The notes beneath the pieces were generated by a model, which saw only the letters and a list, made by a program, of their open reading frames with translations, did no database searches and was not told the origin of the DNA. Of a stretch of 64,000 bases of DNA, positions 42,023-50,744 are shown in pieces; positions within the stretch are counted from its first letter, which is position 1; the number at the start of each line of letters is the position of its first letter. Both the position numbers and the translations under genes were made by a program. Origin of the DNA: UBA6522 sp965204155 (lineage in GTDB: Bacteria > Pseudomonadota > Gammaproteobacteria > Steroidobacterales > Rariloculaceae); assembly GCA_965204155.1 (NCBI GenBank), contig OZ241971.1:4650001-4714000 (forward strand), in the 5' to 3' direction.

Positions 42023-43266
42023 CAGGCACTCTCGATATACGAACTGTCGATCTGCGAGATCGAGGTCACGCCGACTTCCTGCATGACACGGCGAAATTCC
42101 GTCCGCAACAGGCCGAGCACCTGCTCGACCCCGGCCTGGCCGAATGCCCCCATTCCCCACACATAGGGCCTGCCGACGCAGACTGCATCTGCGCCCAGCG
42201 CCAGTGCCTTGAAGATATCCGTACCCCTGCGAAAACCGCCGTCGACCAGAACGGGAATTCGTCCGCCAACCGCAGACACAATCTCGGGCAGGCTCTCGAT
42301 GGTGGAGCGCCCGCTGGCCTCGGAACGGCCGCCGTGATTGGAGACGATGATCCCGTCCACGCCGTGCTGCAGGCACATCGTTGCGTCCTCGGCGGTGACG
42401 ATACCCTTGAGCACAATCTGCATGGATGTGGCCGACTTGAGTCGGTCGACAAACTCCCAGGTAAGGCCCGTCGCCTGCGTGCTCTCGACACCTTCCAGGT
42501 CGATTCCCGTCCAGACGCCCCGGTTCCGGAGCCGCTGCTGAGGCGTTGCGCCGGGAACATGGCAGGCGGTGCAGTCGGTGGTATCCGAGCGTGCGTAGCG
42601 CTCGGAGGTTTCCATGTTGCGGGGCGCCGAACGGTCCACGGTGACCGCCACCACCGGGCTACCGGCCTGCTCGGCACGCTTGACCAGGGCTTCGGTCACA
42701 TGCCAGTAATTGGTTGGATAAAGCTGAAACCAGACGGGCTCGCCTCTGGCGGCGGCGACATCCTCGATGCTGCGGCTGGTCATGGTGGAAAGGATCTGCG
42801 TATGCCCGCCCACCCTCGCGGCGCGAGCGGCAGCCACCTCGGCATCCGGATGGTACTTCGCCTGCCCGCCCACCGGCGCGAGCGCGATGGGATTGCTCCA
42901 TGGCATGCCGAATATGCGGGTGGAGGTATCCGCGTCCCGGGCATCCACCAGGCGGCGCACGCGGATTCTGTAGCGGCTGAAACCCTCCCGATTGGCCAGC
43001 AGGGTCTCGTTGTCATCGGTTCCGGAAACCGTGTAGCCATAATGGGCGGGCAACATGCGAGTCTTGGCCACGGGTTCGAAATCGAAGACGTTGAGCGCCT
43101 CTCCGGCCGACTCGATCAACTCCGTCGGCAGTTCATCCGCCAGGATTTTCTCCGCCAGCAAGGGAAGAACACCGGAACCGGCGACGACCGGCATGCCGGC
43201 CAGGTACCGCAGGAAAGCCCGCCGCGCGGCGAGTCCCCCACGGCTTGAGGATCCGCGTCTGGACAT
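42022..43266 (-). CDS. Tat-exported FMN-dependent 2-hydroxyacid dehydrogenase with a heme c motif
   Basis: 414 residues from the ATG at 43264-43266 (AGGAG upstream). Twin-arginine signal ARRAFLRYLAGMPVV. FMN-dependent alpha-hydroxyacid dehydrogenase core (lactate/mandelate type): ALAPVGGQAKYHPDAE, Lys287 in IVLKGI, His311 and Arg314 in SNHGGR, and DGGFRRGTDIFKALALGADAV. Between strands 4 and 5, where family members have a variable loop, lies DCTACH: a CXXCH heme c motif at residues 232-236. Homologs in the cytoplasm lack both features. It probably passes electrons from the flavin through its own heme, and perhaps to the diheme flavoprotein encoded next to it. Confidence 0.85.
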   Translation of the reverse strand: MSRRGSSSRGGLAARRAFLRYLAGMPVVAGSGVLPLLAEKILADELPTELIESAGEALNVFDFEPVAKTRMLPAHYGYTVSGTDDNETLLANREGFSRYRIRVRRLVDARDADTSTRIFGMPWSNPIALAPVGGQAKYHPDAEVAAARAARVGGHTQILSTMTSRSIEDVAAARGEPVWFQLYPTNYWHVTEALVKRAEQAGSPVVAVTVDRSAPRNMETSERYARSDTTDCTACHVPGATPQQRLRNRGVWTGIDLEGVESTQATGLTWEFVDRLKSATSMQIVLKGIVTAEDATMCLQHGVDGIIVSNHGGRSEASGRSTIESLPEIVSAVGGRIPVLVDGGFRRGTDIFKALALGADAVCVGRPYVWGMGAFGQAGVEQVLGLLRTEFRRVMQEVGVTSISQIDSSYIESA

Positions 43267-43324
43267 CGTTTTTCTCCTGCGGGTATGCGACCGACGTGTT
43301 TGCGGCCTCATTGTACAGCCTGGG

Positions 43325-43352
43325 TTGCCAGCGCCGGTACGGCCGCTATCAT
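43325..43352 (+). promoter_or_regulatory. Predicted promoter of the glutathionyl-hydroquinone reductase gene
   Basis: TTGCCA (43325-43330) and TATCAT (43347-43352) with a 16-base spacer, about 35 bases before the gene start, in the divergent gap to the FMN dehydrogenase gene. Confidence 0.45.
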
Positions 43353-43387
43353 TGCCGGCATCGTGTTGCAGGTAGCGCGGGGTCGAA

Positions 43388-44362
43388 ATGGGACTATTGG
43401 TCGACGGGCAGTGGCAGGACCGCTGGTACGACACGCGAATCAGCAAGGGACGATTCGTCCGCAAGGAATCGCAGTTCAGGAACTGGGTGACGGCCGACGG
43501 TTCGCCCGGTCCCAGCGGAACAGGAGGTTTCAAGGCCGAGCCGGAACGCTACCACCTGTATGTCTCCTATGCCTGTCCGTGGGCTCACCGGACACTCATT
43601 TTTCGAGCGGTCAAGGGCCTTGAGGACATGATTTCGGTGTCCGTCGTGCATTGGTTCATGGGCGAGTACGGCTGGACGTTCGAGGACGCGGAGATTCCGG
43701 ATACGGTGAACCACGCGCAGTTCATGCACCAGGTCTACACTGCGGCCAATCCCGATTACACGGGGCGAGTGACCGTGCCGGTTCTGTGGGACAAACGCCA
43801 GGGGACGATCGTCTCCAATGAGTCTTCGGAGATCATCCGCATGTTCAACAGTGCGTTCGACGGCGTCGGCGCCGCTGCTGGCGACTACTATCCCGCGGCA
43901 TTGCGCGAGGAGATCGACAACATTAACGAGCGTGTGTACCACACCGTCAACAACGGCGTTTATCGATCCGGTTTTGCCTCCACCCAGGAAGCTTACGAAG
44001 AAGCCGTCGGTCCGTTGTTCGAATCGCTCGAGTGGCTGGAGGAGCGCCTTTCAGCGCGACGTTTTCTCACGGGTAGCGCGATTACCGAGGCAGACTGGCG
44101 CCTGGTGACGACGCTGTTCCGCTTCGATCCCGTCTACGTCGGTCACTTCAAGTGCAACCTGAAGCGCATCGCAGACTACGCCAACCTATCCGCCTACACC
44201 CGGGATCTTTATCAGCAGCCGGGCATCGCGGAAACCGTGCGACTTGATCACATCAAGGCGCACTACTACGGCAGTCACGAATCGATCAATCCCACGCGCA
44301 TCGTGCCTCGGGGCCCCGACATCGACTACGGAGCCCCGCACGACCGGGACCGATTCGACTGA
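43388..44362 (+). CDS. Glutathionyl-hydroquinone reductase (Xi-class glutathione transferase)
   Basis: 324 residues, the length of YqjG/PcpF-type enzymes rather than ordinary glutathione transferases (about 200-220). Active-site Cys63 in SYACPWAHRT, the class signature CPWAHR. Further segments: VSVVHWFMGEYGWTF, VTVPVLWDKRQGTIVSNESSEIIRM, and FDPVYVGHFKCNLKRI. These enzymes remove glutathione from glutathionyl-hydroquinones and so rescue quinone adducts in the cytoplasm. Finding it beside a hydroquinone ring-cleavage cluster makes a protective role in that pathway likely. Confidence 0.92.
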   Translation: MGLLVDGQWQDRWYDTRISKGRFVRKESQFRNWVTADGSPGPSGTGGFKAEPERYHLYVSYACPWAHRTLIFRAVKGLEDMISVSVVHWFMGEYGWTFEDAEIPDTVNHAQFMHQVYTAANPDYTGRVTVPVLWDKRQGTIVSNESSEIIRMFNSAFDGVGAAAGDYYPAALREEIDNINERVYHTVNNGVYRSGFASTQEAYEEAVGPLFESLEWLEERLSARRFLTGSAITEADWRLVTTLFRFDPVYVGHFKCNLKRIADYANLSAYTRDLYQQPGIAETVRLDHIKAHYYGSHESINPTRIVPRGPDIDYGAPHDRDRFD

Positions 44363-44380
44363 GTTTGGCGGATCGGACCG

Positions 44381-45016
44381 CTAGTCGGCCGCAAAACAGT
44401 AGAACAGTCCGTCCCCACCAGTAGCCTGGAGATCCTCCTGGGAGCAGCTTCTCGAAGCGTGCGCCGAATTCCACGACGTGTTGCCACCGCCGTGGCGGTC
44501 GTGATGCCCCACCTGGGCGCTGCCCTCGCTGCTGCTGGTCCAGTTGTTGCAGGTATGGTCCGCATCGTCGGGGAAAAAGGCCGTACCGTCGGCCATGGAC
44601 CCGGTGAGGATATCGTGCTTGTTCGGCTGGTCGCCGCGTGCGTTGACCCGGTTGCCGTTTTCGTCGAGTCCGGTACTGGCGAACATGTTCGGGCTGACGT
44701 GCAACTGGTCCAGATTCTCGGCGATCAGGTCGCCGGCGGCATTGTGCCAGGGCCCTTCACCGATACGGCTGCGGGCGTCGACTCCGCGGCCCCCTTCCCT
44801 CTCCGTACCCAGGTAGGCGCGCCAGGTCCTGTCGCCCGCACCGGCGGATTCGGCCAGCGCCTGACAATGGGCGTCCGCGCCCTCAAGGCCTCCGAGGTCG
44901 CCGCCATTACCCAGTCCCACGCTGGTAATGAAGAAAGTCATGTCCTGCGCCAGCGCCCCCTGGGTACCCGCAAGCGCGAGAATTATTGCTGCCAGAGCGT
45001 AGATTGTTTTTCTCAT
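44381..45016 (-). CDS. Secreted DUF1554/lectin-like protein
   Basis: 211 residues from the ATG at 45014-45016 (GGGAGAAG upstream). Signal peptide ends QGALAQ; the mature part opens MTFFITSVGLGNGGDLGGLEGADAHCQALAE, a pattern of secreted DUF1554/lectin-like bacterial proteins. It has six mature cysteines (for example TCNNWTSS and RSCSQED) that could form disulfides, and the end GLFYCFAAD. Carbohydrate binding has been suggested for this fold but is not shown by the sequence. Convergent with the glutathione transferase gene, 18 bases apart. Confidence 0.7.
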   Translation of the reverse strand: MRKTIYALAAIILALAGTQGALAQDMTFFITSVGLGNGGDLGGLEGADAHCQALAESAGAGDRTWRAYLGTEREGGRGVDARSRIGEGPWHNAAGDLIAENLDQLHVSPNMFASTGLDENGNRVNARGDQPNKHDILTGSMADGTAFFPDDADHTCNNWTSSSEGSAQVGHHDRHGGGNTSWNSAHASRSCSQEDLQATGGDGLFYCFAAD

Positions 45017-45096
45017 CTGCGTCTTCTCCCTAGTAGTCAAACAATCCGAACCGGAGTCTAGCCCGAATTCCGGTTGCGAAAAATGTTAATTCCGAT

Positions 45097-46518
45097 TCAT
45101 GAACGAGTGCTTCCGCGCGGCAGGTCCCAGACCACCTTCAGCCCCGGCTCATTGTCCCGTAAATCTACCCGCGAATCGTGCAGCTTCGCCACCGCGGCCA
45201 CCAGGGTCAGTCCCAGTCCGTTCCCTTCCGAGTCGCGATGGGAGTCCAGGCGATAGAATCGCTCGAACACACGGCCGCGCTCTTCGGCGGGGATGCCCGG
45301 GCCGGAATCGCTGACCATCAGTCTCGCCCCCTCGCCCCTCGGCAACAGATGAAGCCGCACCGTGCCACCCTCCGGTGTGTATTTCACGGCATTGTCCACG
45401 AGATTGCCGATGGCCTGGAACAACAGATTGCGGTCGCCATGAGTGCTGACCCCGGTATTCTGTTCCAGCCGCAAATCGATGTTCCTTTCGCTCGCTACCG
45501 GTTCGTACAGGTCGACTATATCGACCATCAACGCCTGCATGTCCACATCCGCGAAGTCGGTGCGCCTGCTTCCGGCCTCAAGCTGGGCGATGCTGAGCAG
45601 TGCATTGAACGTGGCCAGCATGCGGTCCGTCTCTGCGATGGACTGTTCGACGCCGGCGTCAACTTCACCCGGCGGCGCCTTGCGCAACTGCTCCAGCCGG
45701 TTTCTCAACCGGGCCAGAGGCGACCGGAGATCGTGGGCGATGGCGTCGGAAACCGAGCGTACGCCTTCCATCAGGGACTGGATCTGGTCCAGCATGCGGT
45801 TCAGGTTGCCCGACAGACGGTCGAACTCGTCACCGCCCCGCCCCTGGGGCATACGCCGCGACAGGTCGCCGAGACGGATTTCCTGGCTGATCCGGTTGAC
45901 CTGCTCCAGCCGTCCGGCAATGCGGCCGGCCATGAGGAAACTGCCGAGTATGGCGAGAACGGCCATGGCCGCCAATCCCCAATTTAAGGCGGACCGCACC
46001 ACCTCGCGCGCTGAATCGATATTGCCCCCCATGCGGCCATACAGCAGTTGGCGATTGGGAGCGATGGGGATGATTCGCGCGTAAACGTCATCGTCCCATT
46101 CGGGAATCTGCGCCCGGAACCCGCGCTGGATGTCCAGTTCGAACCGCACCCAGCCGTCCGTCTCCGGTGCGCCGGTACAGATTTCCTGAATCGATTCGTC
46201 GTCGTCCAGCCGCTTGTATCCGCCTGCCAGCGCCTGACAGGCGTCGTCGAGGATGATGTAGATGCCCGGCGGGTCCAGCTCCGCCAGTACGCCGATTTCG
46301 GAGAGGAAGATCTCTTCGCCGCGTTCCAGGTAGAACTGCCGCGACTGATTCAGTTCCAGGTCGATCGTGCCCCGCAATTCCTGCTCCAGGAACACCATCG
46401 CCTGCCGATATACGAATCCACCGATGATCAGGACGGACGCAGAGAACAGCACCATGAACCAGAGGCCCAGGAGGAACGTGGTACTGCGCCAGACGTTTCT
46501 AAGATGCGCCCAGTACAT
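45097..46518 (-). CDS. Sensor histidine kinase (OmpR partner)
   Basis: 473 residues. Two membrane helices (residues 15-38 and 180-200) enclose a periplasmic sensor domain of about 140 residues with two Cys (Cys94, Cys114). Then HAMP (200-250), the phospho-accepting His262 in AIAHDLRSPLARL, and the ATPase domain with N box (IGNLVDNAVKYTP), DSGPGIP and GLGLTLVAAVAK. Overlaps the response regulator gene by 20 bases. Its signal is not known; the neighbours suggest aromatic compounds or quinone stress but this is a guess. Confidence 0.93.
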   Translation of the reverse strand: MYWAHLRNVWRSTTFLLGLWFMVLFSASVLIIGGFVYRQAMVFLEQELRGTIDLELNQSRQFYLERGEEIFLSEIGVLAELDPPGIYIILDDACQALAGGYKRLDDDESIQEICTGAPETDGWVRFELDIQRGFRAQIPEWDDDVYARIIPIAPNRQLLYGRMGGNIDSAREVVRSALNWGLAAMAVLAILGSFLMAGRIAGRLEQVNRISQEIRLGDLSRRMPQGRGGDEFDRLSGNLNRMLDQIQSLMEGVRSVSDAIAHDLRSPLARLRNRLEQLRKAPPGEVDAGVEQSIAETDRMLATFNALLSIAQLEAGSRRTDFADVDMQALMVDIVDLYEPVASERNIDLRLEQNTGVSTHGDRNLLFQAIGNLVDNAVKYTPEGGTVRLHLLPRGEGARLMVSDSGPGIPAEERGRVFERFYRLDSHRDSEGNGLGLTLVAAVAKLHDSRVDLRDNEPGLKVVWDLPRGSTRS

Positions 46519-47173
46519 AGCCGATTCCGCGTACCGTGTGAATCAACGGCTGCTCGAATCCCTTGTCGATCTTCTGGCGCAGCCGGCTGACATGGACATC
46601 GATCACGTTGGTCTGGGGGTCGAAGTGATAGTGCCATACAGCCTCCAGGAGCATCGCCCGGGTGACCACGTGGCCCGCGTTGCGCATCAGGTACTCAAGA
46701 AGCTGGAACTCCCGGGGCTTGAGATCGATCTCCATGTCCTCGCGAAAGACCTGTCTTGCCAGCAGATCCATGTGCAGTCCGTCCACCTGCAGCGAAGTGT
46801 TGACCTCGCGGCTCGCCGCTCGCCGCGCCAGGGCCTCTATCCGGGCGATCAGTTCGGAGAACGCAAACGGCTTGACCAGGTAATCGTCTCCTCCCGCCTT
46901 CAGCCCGTGAACACGGTCGTCCACGTCGCCCAGTGCGCTCAGGATCAGAACGGGCGTCTCGTTTCCCGCGGCGCGAACCGCCTGAATGGCGCTCAACCCG
47001 TCCATACCCGGCAGCATACGATCCACCACGAACATGTCGAGGGAATCGTCGGCCGCGGCCCGCAGCATGTCGCGGCCGTCGCTGACGTGGTCGACGTCAT
47101 GGCCGGCCTCGGTGAGGCCGTGCACGATGTGCCGAGCCATGGTCGAATCGTCTTCGACTACCAGGATATGCAT
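46499..47173 (-). CDS. OmpR/PhoB-family response regulator
   Basis: 224 residues. Receiver domain with Asp8-Asp9 pocket, phospho-acceptor Asp51 (VVDRMLPGMDG) and Lys of the DDYLVKPFAFSEL motif; winged-helix DNA-binding domain ending with VIDVHVSRLRQKID and YVLGAS. First gene of the two-component pair. Reads away from the amidohydrolase gene, with a 254-base gap that holds possible binding sites; a TATACT at 47333-47338 is seen there without a good -35. Confidence 0.94.
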   Translation of the reverse strand: MHILVVEDDSTMARHIVHGLTEAGHDVDHVSDGRDMLRAAADDSLDMFVVDRMLPGMDGLSAIQAVRAAGNETPVLILSALGDVDDRVHGLKAGGDDYLVKPFAFSELIARIEALARRAASREVNTSLQVDGLHMDLLARQVFREDMEIDLKPREFQLLEYLMRNAGHVVTRAMLLEAVWHYHFDPQTNVIDVHVSRLRQKIDKGFEQPLIHTVRGIGYVLGAS

Positions 47174-47427
47174 TCACGCTCTCCGGATCCCACGGGCGCC
47201 GGGCCGCCCGGCCGGTAATCTTCAACACTAGAGAAAACGGTGTGGCTGCGCCAGCGAAACCCCAAGACATTACAAGAAGTTAAGTTTGTCCTGCGACCTG
47301 CGGAGACGTGCTCCGGAGCGCATTCGAGGCTGTATACTTTCCTTGATACACGTTGATACGAACGAGAACCGCGGTGGCCGTACCGGGCAATTGTGGGTTG
47401 GTAACAAGAACCGAAAAGGAGTTCATC

Positions 47428-48492
47428 ATGGCAGATCGCAGAGCATTCCTGAAAGCAGCAGGCGGAACAGCCGGCGCCATACTTCTGACGCCGATTGCCC
47501 GGTCCTTCGCCCAGGCCGGCCGACGCGAGGTATTCGTCAGTTCCCGGCGCGCTACCACTGTGGACATACACGCCCACTGCGTCTTTCCGGAGGTAGCCGA
47601 CGTTCTGCAGGATTCGGATTTCGCTGACGTCGGGTTCGCCGCCTGGCAGGCCCTCGGGCCCGATCGCCTGGAGGTCATGAACGAACGCGGCATCGACTAC
47701 CAGGCCCTGAGCATCAACCGGTATTGGTGGTATGGAGCCGACCGGGACCTGGCGGCGGAAGTCGTCAGGATTCACGACGAAGGCCTCGGCGCGTGGGTGG
47801 CGCAACATCCCGACCGTTTCGTCGCCCTGACTTCGCCTGCCCTGCAGTTTCCGGACCTGGCCGCGGAGCAACTGGAATACGCCATGACCGAACTGGGTCA
47901 CAGGGGCGCATCGGTTGGCGGCTCCTGCAATGGCGAAAACCTCTCCGATCCCAGGTTCGACCCGTTCTGGGCCAAGGCGGAGGAACTGGGCGCGCCGGTG
48001 TTCATGCATCCCGGCAACGCCGCGAACCTCATCCGGGAAGGCGCCTTCGACGGCCGCGGCGACCTCGGCAACATCATCGGCAATCCCCTGGAGACCGCCC
48101 ATTTTCTGGCCCGGCTGATGTTCGACGGCACGCTGGACAAGTTTCCCGGGCTCAAGGTGGTGGGCGCGCACGGCGGCGGTTACCTGCCGTCCTACCTGAT
48201 GCGCTTCGAAGTGGCCTGCGAGGTGCGCGGCAATGCGGACTGCGCCAGCACGCGCCTGCCGAGCGAATATCTCAGGGATCAGGTGCTCGTGGACAGCATG
48301 GTCTTCTCCCATGAAGGCCTGCGGCACCTGGCGGCGGAGGTGGGCGCCAGCCAGATCGTCTACGGCACGGACGTGCCCTTCAACTGGCCGGATACGCTGG
48401 ACCTGATCCTGGAGGCGGACTACCTGAGCGACGAGGAGAAGATCGCCATCGTAGGGGGCAACCTGATGGAGCTGCTGCGTATCGAGGCCTGA
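47428..48492 (+). CDS. Exported amidohydrolase (ACMSD/resorcylate decarboxylase-like family)
   Basis: 354 residues from the ATG at 47428, with AAGGAG 7 bases upstream. Tat-like signal DRRAFLKAAGGTAGAILL. Metal-binding residues of the amidohydrolase-2 family: HAH at 48-50, FMHPGN, GAHGGGYLPSYLMR and YGTDVPFNW. Relatives in the cytoplasm decarboxylate or hydrolyse aromatic acids (aminocarboxymuconate semialdehyde, 2,6-dihydroxybenzoate). Export is unusual for a decarboxylase. Substrate not determinable. A TATACT 90 bases upstream may be its -10. Confidence 0.85.
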   Translation: MADRRAFLKAAGGTAGAILLTPIARSFAQAGRREVFVSSRRATTVDIHAHCVFPEVADVLQDSDFADVGFAAWQALGPDRLEVMNERGIDYQALSINRYWWYGADRDLAAEVVRIHDEGLGAWVAQHPDRFVALTSPALQFPDLAAEQLEYAMTELGHRGASVGGSCNGENLSDPRFDPFWAKAEELGAPVFMHPGNAANLIREGAFDGRGDLGNIIGNPLETAHFLARLMFDGTLDKFPGLKVVGAHGGGYLPSYLMRFEVACEVRGNADCASTRLPSEYLRDQVLVDSMVFSHEGLRHLAAEVGASQIVYGTDVPFNWPDTLDLILEADYLSDEEKIAIVGGNLMELLRIEA

Positions 48493-48585
48493 TGAATCCG
48501 GACATAGCTATTCGGATCGGCAAATAAACGAACCGCAAATTTCGATCATCAAACCGAATACCGTGGGGAGTGCAAGGAGAAAGGT

Positions 48586-50697
48586 ATGGGAACGATGAGC
48601 ACATCCTGGCGACTTTGGTTCGCCGCCATGTCAGCCGCAGCATTCTGGAGCACCAACGTCCAAGGGCAGGAGGTGGCTATAGACGCCGACGACATCGGCG
48701 GCACCGTCACGAGCGGGAACGGCCCCGAAGCCGGCGTCTGGGTCATTGCCGAAACCGATGATTTCCAGACTCGGTTCGCCAGGATCGTCGTCACCGACGA
48801 CGACGGCCGCTACGTGGTGCCGGACCTGCCCGACGCCGACTACCAGGTCTGGGTGCGTGGCTACGGGCTGGCGGACTCCGACAAGGTCGGCGCGCGTCCC
48901 GGCGACGCATTGGATCTGACCGCCAGGCCGGCCGCCGACGCCGCGGAAGCCGCCGAAGTTTATCCGGCCATCGCCTGGTACGCCATGATGCACATTCCCG
49001 AAGAAAGCGAAGTGGCGCACCTGCCCGGCGGGCTGAACGAATACCTCGGCATCATGAAGAACCAGTCCTGCGTGGGCTGCCACCAGCTCGGTCAGTTGTC
49101 CACGCGGACCTTTCCCGAGGAGTTCATGCACATCGAGTCCTCCGAGGAGCGCTGGATCCGCCGCGTCCAGTCCGGACAGGCCGCGAGGCAGATGATCGAA
49201 CCGCTGGCGTCCCGCCTCACCGGCGTGCCCTTCAGGTACCTGGCGGACTGGACCGACCGCGTCGCCGCCGGCGACACGCCCTCCTGGATACCCGAACGGC
49301 CGCAGGGCGTCGAACGCAACGTGGTTGCCACCGTGAGGGACTGGGCGGATCCCAAGTCCTACCTGCACGATCTTTCGACCACGGATCGAAGGGATCCCAC
49401 GGTCAACGCTTATGGAAAGATATTCGGCGCACCGGAACTGAGCACCGACAACTTCCCGATCCTCGATCCGGTGAACAACACCGACACGACGTTTCGGGCG
49501 CAGGTGCTGGATCCGGAGACGCCCACCACAAACAGCGATCCCATCGGTATGCCGTCAGCCTACTGGGGCGAGGAACGGATCTGGGACAGCCAGGCGAACG
49601 CCCACAACCCCATGCTGGATCAGCACGGGCGGGTCTGGTACACGGCGCGGGTCCGCCGGCCGGAAACCGCGGACTTCTGCCGCGAAGGCTCCGACCATCC
49701 GTCGGCGCAACTGTTCCCCACCGCGCGCGTCAACCGCCACCTGGCGCTGTATGACCAGGAAACCGGCGAATACACGCCCATCGAAACCTGTTTCGGGACC
49801 CATCACCTGCAGTTCGCCTACGACGAGGACAATACGTTGTGGACCAGCGGCGGCGGCGACGTTGTGGGCTGGCTGAACGCCAACCAATTCGATGAAACCG
49901 GCGACTACGTAGTCTCCCAGGGCTGGGCGCCGGCGATCCTCGATACCAACGGCAACGGCCGGCAGGACGAGTGGGTCGAGCCCGGCGAGCCCATGGATCC
50001 GGAACTGGATACCCGCGTGCCGGCTCGCTTTTACGCGGTCATGCCCAACCCGGCGGACGGCCGTACGGTCTGGGGTTCGTGGAGCTTCACTTTCCCGGGC
50101 GCGATCATGCGTCTTGATCCGGGCGACAATCCCCCCTTCACGGCCCTGGCGGAGCGTTACAACATCCCGCTGCCGGGATTCTCATCCCGCGGTGCGGACA
50201 TCGACCGCAACGGCACGATCTGGGTGTCGCTGGGCAGCGGCCACCTGGGCGAGTTCAACCGCGACCAGTGCGAAGGGCCGCTCAACGGCCCCACGGCCAC
50301 GGGCGACCATTGCCCCGAGGGCTGGACATTTCACCGCTTCCCCGGCCCCGGGTTCCCGGAGTTGCCGGAGTACAGCGTCGAGTCCAGCTACTACACCTGG
50401 GTCGACCAGCACAATTCGTCGGGGCTGGGTGAGAACACGCCCATCGCCACGGCGAACCTGTACGACGGCGTGCACGCCCTAGTGGACGGGGAGTTCGTCA
50501 CCATGCGCATCCCCTATCCCCTGGGCTTCTACAGCAAGGGCTTCGAAGGCCGCATCGACGACCCCGACGCCGGCTGGAAGGGCCGCGGGCTGTGGGTCCC
50601 CAGCGGCGACCGCACACCCTGGCTGATGGAAGGCGGACAGGGCACACGCCCGCTGGTGGTGCACTTCCAGGTGCGGCCAGACCCACTGGCGAAGTAG
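48586..50697 (+). CDS. Exported mono-heme protein: carboxypeptidase-regulatory-like domain, heme c, beta-propeller
   Basis: 703 residues; AAGGAG six bases before the ATG. Signal peptide (SAAAFWSTNVQGQ), then a small carboxypeptidase-regulatory-like/Ig-type domain (residues 36-112: GGTVTSGNGPEAGVWVIAE, DGRYVVPDLPDADYQVWVRGYG), a heme motif CVGCH at 162-166 and a large propeller with blades such as NPMLDQHGRVWYTARVR, QFAYDEDNTLWTSGGG, ADIDRNGTIWVSLGSGHLGEFNRD. Propeller resembles lyase/streptogramin-type propellers. Likely a periplasmic oxidoreductase or binding protein; reaction unknown. Confidence 0.78.
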   Translation: MGTMSTSWRLWFAAMSAAAFWSTNVQGQEVAIDADDIGGTVTSGNGPEAGVWVIAETDDFQTRFARIVVTDDDGRYVVPDLPDADYQVWVRGYGLADSDKVGARPGDALDLTARPAADAAEAAEVYPAIAWYAMMHIPEESEVAHLPGGLNEYLGIMKNQSCVGCHQLGQLSTRTFPEEFMHIESSEERWIRRVQSGQAARQMIEPLASRLTGVPFRYLADWTDRVAAGDTPSWIPERPQGVERNVVATVRDWADPKSYLHDLSTTDRRDPTVNAYGKIFGAPELSTDNFPILDPVNNTDTTFRAQVLDPETPTTNSDPIGMPSAYWGEERIWDSQANAHNPMLDQHGRVWYTARVRRPETADFCREGSDHPSAQLFPTARVNRHLALYDQETGEYTPIETCFGTHHLQFAYDEDNTLWTSGGGDVVGWLNANQFDETGDYVVSQGWAPAILDTNGNGRQDEWVEPGEPMDPELDTRVPARFYAVMPNPADGRTVWGSWSFTFPGAIMRLDPGDNPPFTALAERYNIPLPGFSSRGADIDRNGTIWVSLGSGHLGEFNRDQCEGPLNGPTATGDHCPEGWTFHRFPGPGFPELPEYSVESSYYTWVDQHNSSGLGENTPIATANLYDGVHALVDGEFVTMRIPYPLGFYSKGFEGRIDDPDAGWKGRGLWVPSGDRTPWLMEGGQGTRPLVVHFQVRPDPLAK

Positions 50698-50744
50698 CGC
50701 TTAATCGGCACCCGACCCGGCTATCCGAGCCTCGCGGCCAGACA

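Noticed and set aside
47333..47338. TATACT upstream of the amidohydrolase gene as a promoter
   Set aside because: The -35 position reads GCTCCG; mentioned under the neighbouring gene only.
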